Shown here piece after piece: positions 10,896 to 20,164 of a stretch of 64,000 bases of DNA. The position numbers and the translations under genes were made by a program. The DNA is from Cervus elaphus (lineage: Eukaryota > Chordata > Mammalia > Artiodactyla > Cervidae): contig NC_057826.1 in NCBI RefSeq assembly GCF_910594005.1, positions 22,105,501 through 22,169,500 on the forward strand. The letters run 5' to 3'. The notes beneath the pieces were generated by a model, which searched no databases, was not told the DNA's origin, and was given only the letters and a program-made list of their open reading frames with translations. The stretch's first letter is position 1; each line of letters opens with the position of its first letter.

Positions 10896-11127
10896 GCCAT
10901 GCTATGTCTTGCTAAATTGCTTCAGTCTCTGGCCAACTCTTTGCCACCCCATGGACTGTAGCCCACCAGGTTCCTCTGTCCATGAGATTCTCTAGGCAAA
11001 TGTACTGGAGTGGGTCACCATGTCTTCCTCCAGGGGATCTTTGTGACCCAGGGATCGAACCTGCATCTCTTGTGTCTCCTGCATTTGCAGGCAGGTTCTT
11101 TACCATTAGCACAACTTAGGATGCCCC
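10896..11127 (-). mobile_element. Bov-tA SINE inserted in the L1 target duplication
   Basis: Reverse-complement Bov-tA ('gcttcagtctctggccaact' to 'acttaggatgcc'). Flanking repeats 'agtatgccttt' (10885-10895) and 'agtatgtcttt' (11128-11138) overlap the right-hand target duplication of the neighbouring L1, so the SINE came after the L1. Confidence 0.88.
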
Positions 11128-11293
11128 AGTATGTCTTTACTGAATGGCTTCTAGGCCCAGGACTTCTAGGTTCTATAGAAGAGGTATAAAAGTCTTTGAC
11201 TTCAAGGAATTCTGTGTATTGGGGAAGAGGAGATTTTACACAGACAATCATGGAGACAAAGTTGGAAGTGGGATGATAGAAGCTCTCTATAGA

Positions 11294-11450
11294 AGAGGTT
11301 AACAAACAACAACCCTAGGGCCAAATTCAGTCTACCTCCTATTTTTGCAAAGAAAGTTTTGTTGGAACACATGCTCGTTGGTTTACGTCTGTATTGTCTG
11401 TGGCTGTTTTTGAACTACAATGGCAGAACTGAGTAGTGACAAAAACAGTA
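11294..11450. mobile_element. MER3-like hAT element, left part
   Basis: 'ggttaacaaacaacaaccct' and 'ttgttggaacacatgctcg' then 'tttacgtctgtattgtctgt' and 'gcagaactgagtagtgac' match the hAT MER family represented again at 44835-45038. Continued at 11664 after a SINE insertion. Confidence 0.7.
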
Positions 11451-11651
11451 AAGAAAGAAAGAAAGTGAAGTCGTTCAGTTGTGTCCAACTCTTTGCCACC
11501 CGTGGACCCTCTGTCCACTGGATTTTTCAGGCAAGAATACTGGAGTGGGTTGCCATTTCCTTCTCCAGGGGATCTTCCCAACCCAGGGATCCAACCCGAG
11601 CATCCTGCATTGTAGGCAGACGCTTTTACTATCTGAGCCTCCAGGGAAGCC
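11451..11651 (-). mobile_element. Bov-tA SINE nested in the MER3-like element
   Basis: Starts with a GAAA-repeat tail (reverse strand) and ends with the head 'tgagcctccagggaagcc'. Perfect 12-bp target duplication 'acaaaaacagta' at 11439-11450 and 11652-11663. The 182-codon minus-strand frame (11339-11887) runs through this SINE and both halves of its host and is not a gene. Confidence 0.95.
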
Positions 11652-11712
11652 ACAAAAACAGTATGGCCTATGAAACTTTTCTGGTCTTTTACAGAAAAGT
11701 TTGCTGATCTCT
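11652..11712. mobile_element. MER3-like hAT element, right part
   Basis: 'gtatggcctatgaaactttt' then 'tttacagaaaagtttgctga' completes the element interrupted at 11450. The reassembled element ends with the family terminus. Confidence 0.7.
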
Positions 11713-13489
11713 GGCCACAAAGATTACACTGACAATATAGCTTTGCAATGAACAGAGTTATTTGGGTGACATAAAAGTACAGAGCAAGTTTTGGGGATGA
11801 GAAGACATACCCAAAGAACACTGTATGCCGTCCAGACTCAACTTTCCTCTCTGACCTGTAAGGGTTTCCAAAGCAAGGATTCTTCAATCACAAGGGACAT
11901 AAGTGCTGTTTCAGTCACAGAGGACATTCCCACTGTGGATAGGCATGATTAACTGATTGTGATGGGCAGGCTCATCCTATCAAGACTCTGCATGTAGTAG
12001 GATGTGGCTTCTGGGAAGGACTATAGCATTTCTCCTTGGAGAGGGGCAGGTGGGCTGTTTACCTATCACAGTCAGTTCTCTTTAACCATCTATTCCTTGC
12101 CACAAAGGACTGAGTTGCCAGATTTGAATAACTTAACCTATATCCTGTCAAGTCTTTAAGGAAAGAAGGGATAAATTGAATTGGGCAGGATAAGGAATTC
12201 CAGGGGGTACAGAGGTCTGGCAGTCTCTGAGCAGGAACCAGCACTAAAAAACCCTGAAACATCAAAGAGAGTTTTCTTCTCTGTGCTCCATGAAGGAGAG
12301 TACACCCTCTTCCTTTCTGCTTTTCTTATTAAAACACTTGGAGGGGAAAATTAAAATAAAAACAAAACAAAAGCAATTACAACCATTTTTTATGGCCAAA
12401 GATGGAGTTAGGAAAGAAAAAAAAAAAAAGCATGCTCTGGTTTTCACAACTGTAATCATCCAGCCCTACTCTACAAAATCTTAAATCTTACGCCTCATGT
12501 GAATTCTTCACTCTAATGATGTTTCTTTCCTTCTTGCAAACACACTATTCAATTTCACCCTTTGCTCCTGGTTGAAATTCTACTTCATTTGGAGTCCTCG
12601 CAAGCCTCCCTCAGCTTCATAAAGCTTCCCGCACTGCTCCTAAACCCACTCTCTCCTCCTCCCCCTGGCTAGCCTCCTTGAATGCTTCTCTAATTGTTTT
12701 AGGTCTTCCCAGATGACTTTCATGGGGCGGATGTATCATGCATTTCAGTAGCATCTAGAACCATGCTAAACCCAAGTTTACAAATACTTTTTGTCTGACC
12801 ATCCAGCTAATAGTATGTGTCATTTAGAGAAAGGGGTGATCAAGCTGGAGAACAAATAACCCTCTCGTTTCTCTATGAAGAACAAGCTCTTAGGAAAGTA
12901 GCAGGTGAATTAAACTGAATAAGAGTGAGATGAATTTGTGACGTTCACAGTTCGTGGGGTCAGAGCTTATCTCATTTGTCAAGGATTTCTGGCTTTTAAG
13001 AAGTTCTGATGACCCCCACAATGGTCTGCAGTGGACCCCTTGGACTTTGAGTCTCAAAATGAACAGAAGAAACTCAGAATTTTTCTCCTATGTTTGACCT
13101 CAGCAAATAGTTGGGATTCTCTAGATTTTGCATTAAAAACAAAACAAAAAGAGGAAAAAGACAGGATTCACTGATGACTTGAAAGCACTTGGAAAGCGCT
13201 GAGAACAGACAGATCTGTCCAGTGGATTCTGTCCATGTTACCTCAGCCCAGCTGCTGGGGTCAGATGCCAGCACAGACATGCTCTTACAAGGACACATCC
13301 TGCCAGGCTCACAGGGCCTACAGGAAGTACCAACACAGAAGACAAGCCTAACACCCTTCCTTATTGCATCCATAAAAAACAGCAAATGCAGGAGGCTTAG
13401 CTCACAGCAGCCTAGAAGATGTGGGGCCCAGTTGGAGGCCATACTTAGCATCCTTTCACCCAGATGAGGGAAAAAAGTCCCTCCTTTCT
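11713..13489. other. Mostly single-copy, no gene seen
   Basis: A run of A residues lies at about 12416-12430. An L2-like 'agcctccctcagcttcataa' segment may be present around 12560-12800 but is too diverged to call. Frames near 13074-13467 oppose each other on both strands without domains. Confidence 0.4.
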
Positions 13490-13720
13490 CACCCCTTCCC
13501 CAAAATTAAAACAATGAAAATCAGTTCTCATTATCCCGATAATTAAGTCCCATTCAGCCAGCTGACAGCGGCCAAAGAATGATTTTTCTGTGCTGCACTG
13601 TGTGGCTGCCCTCCATGGCCCCATTCATGGGCCACTGTGTGCATTTAATCACCCTTAGTGGGCTGAGCTAATGAAATGCTAGGGCCTTGCCCTGCCCTGA
13701 CCCTGCTGCTATTTCTATCT
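13490..13720. promoter_or_regulatory. Candidate conserved noncoding island
   Basis: Repeat-free, of balanced composition, with closely spaced homeodomain-type 'ataattaag' (about 13540) and E-box CAGCTG (13559-13564). This is impression only: no alignment was available and no function is claimed. Confidence 0.2.
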
Positions 13721-14297
13721 GAGCTCAGCACGTCCTTTGCTTGACAGTTGCAACCGAACAAGCAGATTTTTCTCTCCCATCTATGGAGTGTAAAGAGCCT
13801 ATTTTGGCAGCCCGTGGGGCTGGGGACCCCGCTGGAAACCCAGTGAATGCCCCTGGAGGTTAACTTGCAAAGCTGTTTTCCAGACTGAGAGGCGGAGTGG
13901 AGGAGGGGGAGAGCGCTGGAGACACTGAAGGGCTGTGGCCCCCATGCATGGGAGGAGGAAGGGCAGGGGGCTCTTCTGGGGTAGAAAGGGAAGAGGAGCC
14001 TGGTAGAAGTAAGGGGCCATGCAGTGGGGCAAGCTGATTTATCCTGATGCAAACCTGAACAAAAGCTCTTTGTCAGTTATCGAAAATCTCCCTCCCTCAC
14101 TGGGGTCAAAGTGAGAAAGTCCATCTTGTTTGGTTTCCAGTTTGCAGAGACTGCTGAAAGTGGGGGTCTCTGCCTAGAGACTGCTCCCTTGAAATTCTTA
14201 GCTGTTGTTTTAATGATTCCCCAAGCCTCAGAAGTTAGGGAACAGGATATTAAAATGATGGGACTCAGCTATATTAAAATTTAGAGAATTACAGTTA
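13721..14297. other. Single-copy stretch, no gene seen
   Basis: GC-moderate, with proline-rich shadow frames on the minus strand (13645-14052). No exon structure recognised. Confidence 0.4.
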
Positions 14298-14513
14298 GCT
14301 TCCCTGGTAGCTCAGACGGTAAAGTGTCTGCCTACAATGCAGGAGATCCGGGTTCAATGCCTGGGTCGGGAAGATCCCCTGGAGAAGGAAATGGCAACCC
14401 ACTCCAGTCCTCTTGCCTGGAAAATCCCATGGACCGAGGAGCCTGGTAGGCTACAGCCCATGGGGTTGCAAAGAGTCAGACACGACTGAGCGACTTCACT
14501 TCACTTCACTTCA
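14298..14513 (+). mobile_element. Bov-tA SINE
   Basis: Head 'gcttccctggtagctcagac', body 'ggagaaggaaatggcaaccc', and a tail of five-base CTTCA repeats ('cttcacttcacttcacttca'). The tRNA-like box B is mutated ('ggttcaatgcc'). Confidence 0.93.
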
Positions 14514-15090
14514 ATGAAAACAAAACCTGAAAAACAGTTTTCTTTGAGGGAAGATGGAGAGAAAAGGCTCCAAATGTACAAAAATGTGTGAGCCTGGTGG
14601 CTTTATCTGGAAAGGAGACATCTAACGAAGGACCTGAATCAGGGATGACAAACTCAAATGCCCCCAGGGGCCAGAGAGGTCACCAAAATGAGTGAAAGGA
14701 GACAGGGGGGAACTGTGGCCAATGAGAAAACACCTGCCCATCCAGGGAAGGCAGTTGAGATGAGGCCTCTGCCCCTTCCTGCCATACGGATAGGCAGGCT
14801 CTGAAAGACATGATTTTCTGTGTTTTGTTAAAGAAAAGGAACCAGAAATCTCTAATTCTTATATGAAATCTCCCAATTGTTAATGTTGGAAACTAATTCA
14901 AGATGTTTAAAAAAAAAAAACCAGGCATGGTAGCCAAACAAAATATGTTAGCATACTGCAAGCCCACTCCTCACGTTCTCAGGGTCTGGGCCAAAAGCAC
15001 AAATGGAGACCTATGTATCACATGTCTAAATACTGAAAAGGTAAAAATCAAGCTCACTAACTGTTAAAATATGTTCTGTCTGCCTATAAT
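14514..15090. other. Single-copy stretch with A run
   Basis: An A run at about 14908-14920 is the only notable feature. No gene, RNA or named repeat recognised. Confidence 0.4.
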
Positions 15091-15208
15091 GAAAAGTGAA
15101 AGTATTAGTCATTCAGTCGTGTTCAACTCTTTGTAACCCCATGAACTGTAGCCTGCCAGGCTCCTCTGTCCCTGGGATTCTCCAGGCAAGACGACTGGAG
15201 TGGGATGC
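15091..15208 (-). mobile_element. BovA SINE fragment
   Basis: Half-unit BovA body in reverse complement ('gtcattcagtcgtgttcaac' to 'actggagtgggatgc') without a tRNA-like head. Confidence 0.85.
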
Positions 15209-15630
15209 AAAGCCAGGTATAAATTCAGAGTTCGAGGTCATCTTGGAGCTCCTTACAGAAATGGGGCAGCCGCAGGGAGTGCTGGTTCCTGGTCCCCAGC
15301 TTTCTCTTCCCACTCCTGGCTCTGTCCTGTGTTGCCCGGGGCCTCATACATTCACACAGACACTCCAGCCCACAAGTCCAAGCTTTGGCTTCACCCCTAC
15401 ATTTCAAATGGCCACCCTTTGCTGTCCCTCTGGCTTAGCGGTACCCACATCAAGGGTGTAGTCTGCCCTTGGGGAGGACAGATGCAAATTGGCCCAGAGG
15501 CCCAGCACATGGTCTAGAAGGAGGAGCATAGGCTCAGGTTGGTCACATCTCTTTGGTCCATGGTATTAGACAAGGGCCAGAGTCAGGACCTTTAAAGCAT
15601 GGGTTTCAAGGTAGGGGTCCTCCTTACCAA
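15209..15630. other. Single-copy stretch, no gene seen
   Basis: The 121-codon plus frame starting at 15096 begins inside the SINE, and frames in other phases overlap it. No supporting signal. Confidence 0.4.
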
Positions 15631-16351
15631 GATCTTGAAGAAAGTGGAAGAGGAGAGTGAAAAAGTTAAAGCTCAACATTCAGAAAACTAAGATCATGGC
15701 ATCCAGTCCCATCACTTCATGGCAAATAGATGGGGAAACAGTGGCTGACTTTATTTTGGGGGATCCAAAATCACTGCAGATGGTGATTGCAGCCATGAAA
15801 TTAAAAGATGCTTACTCCTTGGAAGGAAAGTTATGACCAACCTAGACAGCATATTAAAAATCAGAGACATTACTTTGTCCACAAAGGTCCGTCTAGTCAA
15901 GGCTACGGTTTTTCCAATAGTCATGTATGGATGTGAGAGTTCGACTGTAAAGAAGGCTGAGCACCGAAGAATTGATGCTTTTGAACTGTGGTGTTGGAGA
16001 AGACTCTTGAGAGTCACTCGGACTGCAAGGAGATCCAGCCAGTCCATCCTAAAGGAGATCAGTCCTGGGTGTTCATTGGAAGGACTGATGTTGAAGCTGA
16101 AACTCCAATACTTTGGCCACCTGATATGAAGAGCTGACTCATTGGAAAAGACCCTGATGTTGGGAAAGATTGAGGGCAGGAGGAGAAGGGGATGACAGAG
16201 GATGAGATGGTTGGATGGCATCACCAACTCAATGGACATGAGTTTGGGTAAACTCCGGGAATTGGTGATGGAGAGGGAGGCCTGGCATGCTGCAGTTCAT
16301 GGGGTCGCAAAGAGTCAGACACGACTGAGTGACTGAACTGAACTGAACTGA
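15631..16351 (+). mobile_element. BovB LINE 3' fragment, about 0.7 kb
   Basis: The longest BovB piece in the window. It begins in the RT region ('gaagaaagtggaagaggaga', 'aagatcatggcatccagtcc') and ends with the ACTGA tail. Decayed C-terminal RT frame: 'MTNLDSILKIRDITLSTK', 'VMYGCESSTVKKAEHRRIDA', 'LKLKLQYFGHL', then a stop at about 16128 and another within the arginine-rich segment. The catalytic core is absent. It retains the segment deleted in the 3.4-kb copy. Confidence 0.93.
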
Positions 16352-16863
16352 AATATCCATGGAGAAGTTGGGAATTGTGGGAATTGGTTGTGCTAGAATA
16401 CCTAGCACTCATTTTCCATGCCTGACAACACCCTGTTTTCTTTTGGGGAGATAATCTCTTCCCCATAGGATACAGTCTATGGATAGAGCCGGTTACTAGG
16501 AGATTTGTGATCTAAGTTAGACCAATCAGATGCTTTTTTACTGGGATATGAGTTTTGAGCAGAGGGACAAAGAGAATGAAAATATTAGGAATGTCACTCC
16601 ATCTGAGCAGCATATCCTGAACAGACTTTTATAATCCTTTTTGTGATTCTTATTTTCTAGAATTCTTACCTCCTAGATTCCAGAAATTGATTGCTTCTCA
16701 TCCTTTTCTGTGACTGGGTCTCCAGTCTCTCCTCATGCCTGTAGGTATCCTACCTCCTTCTTTTAAACTCCCTTGGGCTTATGTTAGCCAGAGGTGTTTT
16801 GGTTACATGCAACCAAAGAACCTTAAGGGACACAAGTTATTGTGTCCATTTATCATTATACCT
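16352..16863. other. Single-copy stretch, no gene seen
   Basis: No recognised repeat, RNA or exon. Confidence 0.4.
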
Positions 16864-16878
16864 AATGCACCATGAGTA

Positions 16879-17002
16879 GAGAAGGAAATGGCAACCCACT
16901 CCAGTATTCTAGCCTGGAGAATCTCATGGACAGAGGAGCCTGGGAGGCTACAGTCCATGGGGTCACAAAAGTTGGGCATGACTTAGTGAGTAAACCACCA
17001 TC
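16879..17002 (+). mobile_element. BovA SINE fragment without tRNA head
   Basis: Body from 'gagaaggaaatggcaaccc' to 'gttgggcatgacttagtgag'. Target duplication 'aatgcaccatgagta' (16864-16878) and 'aatgcaccatgggta' (17003-17017), 14 of 15 matching, shows it inserted already truncated at its 5' end. Confidence 0.92.
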
Positions 17003-17017
17003 AATGCACCATGGGTA

Positions 17018-17729
17018 CTGACCTTCAGTCCAGTTTACCCAGTGTTTATTGAAACCTTCCTTATATCTTGACCTCAGGGTATCTCACTGAAGGATATGAT
17101 GTTGAGACTTAACCCAAAAACAGTGGCACTATCCCAGGTTTCTTTTACCCAGTTACACGGATTCAGTTTCCTTCTTGTTTTCCCGAATTGTGGAATGTTC
17201 ATTTCATTTTTCTCTTCACAGCATAAGCTGTTTAGAAAATGGCCAGCAGACTCTCAGCACTTCAAAGGACACTCCCAGAATGAGTATATAGTTGGAATCA
17301 GTATGACAGTGAGTCAGCCTGGTGAGCCTAAGGCCTGCTGTAAGATCGATGTGTCAGTATCACATGCTTAGAAACTAGCTTCCAATGCGCCTGACTGCCC
17401 TTGAACAAAGCTAGTGGAAAAGGCTGAGGGTTTGCCAGGTGGAACGAAAAATAACGAAGAAGGGGGATAAGTGAGGGGTGGGTGAAGATATGGAGGAAAG
17501 AAATGAAAAGAACTAGGAACTGATAGCAGAAAGTGCTTGGGTCACAGTGAGAGATGGACATGAGTATATGACATTAGGGGCAGCAGATCCCTAGATCAGC
17601 TTTTGAAATCAGTAGCAATATTTATTGCTTAACTTTTAATCTCATTGCTCTTTCATCATTTATCATCACCTGGGCTCTTATTGTGACACTGTTCTAGATG
17701 TCCACCAATTTAGAGGTGGACAATTTAGA
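17018..17729. other. Single-copy stretch, no gene seen
   Basis: Opposed open frames (17096-17371 plus, 17328-17561 minus) have no recognisable domain. Confidence 0.4.
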
Positions 17730-17917
17730 GGTTAAGAATACAGGGACTCTAGGGCCAAACTATAACTAGAGTGTGTTTGAACTTCAGCTCTACCACTTAC
17801 TAGCCCAATAACCTGAGTTAGGCAGGTTATTTAACCTCTCTGTCCCTCAATGTCCTGACCTATAACATAGGATGATAATGATCATGCATATAAGCATTTA
17901 GCATACTCTGGTACATT
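17730..17917 (+). mobile_element. MIR SINE, left part
   Basis: 'ctctaccacttactagccca', 'gttatttaacctctctgtcc', 'catttagcatactctggtac' follow MIR order. The element is interrupted by a BovB at 17918 and its end resumes at 18271. Confidence 0.75.
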
Positions 17918-18270
17918 CAGTTCAGTTCAGTTCAGTCGCTCAGTCATGTCCGACTCTTTGCGACCCCATGAGTCGCAGGATGCCAGGCCTCCCTGTCTAT
18001 CACCAACTCCTGGAGTTTACTCAAACTCATGCCCATCGAGTCGATGATGCCATCCAACCATCTCATCCTCTGTCGTCCCCTTCTCCTCCTGCCCCCAATC
18101 CCTCCTAGCATCAGGGTCTTCTCCAATGAGTCAACTCTTCGCATGAGGTGGCCAAAGTACTGGAGTTTCAGCTTCAGCATCAGTCCTTCCAATGAACACC
18201 CAGGACTGATCTTTAGGATGGACTGGTTGGATCTCCTTGCAGCCCAAGGGACTCTCAAGAGTCTTCTCCA
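17918..18270 (-). mobile_element. BovB LINE 3' fragment inserted in a MIR
   Basis: Reverse-complement BovB from the tail ('ttcagttcagttcagtcgct') to 'gactctcaagagtcttctcc', 353 bp and 5'-truncated. Perfect 13-bp target duplication 'actctggtacatt' at 17905-17917 and 18271-18283. Its minus-strand frame (17944-18282) is the RT C-terminus, little mutated, with landmarks 'LKLKLQYFGHLMRRVDSLEK' and 'RRRRGRQRMRWLDGI'. Confidence 0.96.
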
Positions 18271-18300
18271 ACTCTGGTACATTAGTGCTCAACAAATACT
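18271..18300 (+). mobile_element. MIR SINE, right end
   Basis: 'tagtgctcaacaaatactga' is the MIR terminus (cacatagtaagtgctcaataaat) that completes the MIR interrupted at 17917. Confidence 0.7.
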
Positions 18301-18304
18301 GACT

Positions 18305-18475
18305 ACAATTATTCATTCAACAAATGTTTATTGAGCTTCTATGATATTTCATTCCAGGTGCTGTTCTGGTCCTTGGGATATATCAATGAACAAAATAGAC
18401 AAAGATCCCTGCCTTCATGAAGATTACATGCTAGGGCAGGTGGGAGTGAGGGCAGAAACAATTAACAATGTTGGT
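18305..18475 (+). mobile_element. L2 LINE 3' fragment
   Basis: 'attcattcaacaaatgttta', 'ttgagcttctatgat', 'caatgaacaaaatagacaaa', 'gatccctgccttcatgaaga' match the L2 3' block. It adjoins the MIR end. Confidence 0.65.
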
Positions 18476-19627
18476 GCTGTTTTTAATATCTGACTCAATT
18501 ATTATTATTTGACCCAATACCCACCTATTCCACCAAACTTTCTGAAACTCCTTTAAATCTTTATCCTCTTCTTTAAGCATTCCACTCTTCTTGGTGTCAA
18601 ATGAAACCAGTGTGGCCCTGAGGATGTGGTTTTTCTCATTGCCTTCAAAAGTGGGTTATGCTTTTTTTCTCACTGTCCACATATCCCAGAGCCTGAAGAT
18701 AGAGAAGCTGGTTTCCTTTCTTCTCCTCATCTTACATAAACTGCAGCTCTTCCTTAGGCTGTATCCCTCTCCTCCCATTTTGTTGCTGTCATCAACAAAC
18801 TCCTCATCACCCATTTATTGCACACTGCAGCACCCAACTCACCCTCCTCCCTTTCATCCCAACTTCTGTCATTCTTCATGACTTTAACATCCTGAGTTCC
18901 TTGGCTGCCTCACTTCCAATGATCTATTCTTCCACCTTCCTCAGCTACATTAAGATGGCTATAGCCTAGGTACTGTCATCACAACTTTTCAAGTCTAGAT
19001 TTCATTTGTCATATGATCCAACCACCGGTTTCATCTTTCCAATTAACTTTCTCTAGTATTTCTCCTCCAATCAATTAAGCACACCTACTTATTTATTATT
19101 TTTGTTTTGTTTTGCTCTGTTTTATTCTACTTATCACCTTCTCTCGTGTCCTTGTTTTTCTCTTTACCCATCATCAGTGTTATGGCCCATTATTATAAAC
19201 ATTGCCTACAAATACTACAAATATCCTCTACTTCTTTGCCCCTCTTTCCTCAAGTCAAACTTGCCTAGCACAACCCCAAGCTGATTAAATCCAACTACTG
19301 GAGAAAATAATATACTGAATTGATTGATCAAACTTTAAATAGATGACTACTGCAGTTCTCAAATGAGTACTCAATATTGTCCAGAAATCCTACATTGTTT
19401 TCCTAGTAAGTTCATTTCATTTTTTCCCCCAGGATTACACTTTATATCTCTTCTCTCTCTCAAACCTCCAATGATCACCTACTTTTAATTGATGATCTCA
19501 ACTCCTGTCTCAATGAGAAATACAAATAATCAGAAACTCTCTTATCTCCCCATAATGACATCTGCAAATATATGGTGTAGCATGTCTTCCCTCTCATTAC
19601 AACAGAAGTGCCCCTCATCCCATTAAA
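18476..19627. other. AT- and pyrimidine-rich stretch, class unresolved
   Basis: Long T/C-rich segments ('cctccctttcatcccaactt', 'ctctagtatttctcctcc') may be an old, decayed LINE or LTR sequence. No family can be named and no gene is seen. Confidence 0.35.
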
Positions 19628-19640
19628 GCCAAACCTCTCT

Positions 19641-19918
19641 GCTGCTGCTGCTGCTGCTAAGTCACTTCAGTCGTGTCCGACTCTGTGCAACCCCATAGAT
19701 GGCAGCCCACCAGGCTCCCCTGTCCCTGGGATTCTCCAGGCAAGAATACTGGAGTGGGTTGCCATTTCCTTCTCCAATGCATGAAAGTGAAAAGTGAAAG
19801 TGAAGTCGCTCAGTCATGTCCAACTCTTCATGACCCCATGGACTTCAGCCTACCAGGTCCCTCCGTCCATGGGATTTTCCAGGCAAGAGTACTGGAGTGG
19901 AGTGCCATTGCCTTCTCC
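19641..19918 (-). mobile_element. Bov-A2 SINE (BovA dimer) with (GCT)6
   Basis: Two BovA units in reverse complement joined by 'aatgcatgaaagtgaaaag' linker sequence, with a (GCT)6 run at 19641-19658 on the tail side. Perfect 13-bp target duplication 'gccaaacctctct' at 19628-19640 and 19919-19931. Confidence 0.95.
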
Positions 19919-20164
19919 GCCAAACCTCTCTACTTGTGTTTAAAAGCCCATCTTCTCTAGATATCTCAAGGACTTTGTTCCTGAGGTCATTCTGCCTCTT
20001 TTCTGCATAATCAGCTTTTTCCACTCTACTTAGTCATTCTATCCACATCAGCAACAAAGTGCCCAGGTATCTCTCATCTTTAAAAATCTTCCCTTCTGAT
20101 ACAACATTCTCCTCTGGCTACTATTTTATTTCTCTGTCTCCCTTTTAATTAGTATTACCTAGTA

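Noticed and set aside
11339..11887. 182-codon minus-strand ORF
   Set aside because: It runs through a Bov-tA SINE and both halves of a MER3-like element; no domain.
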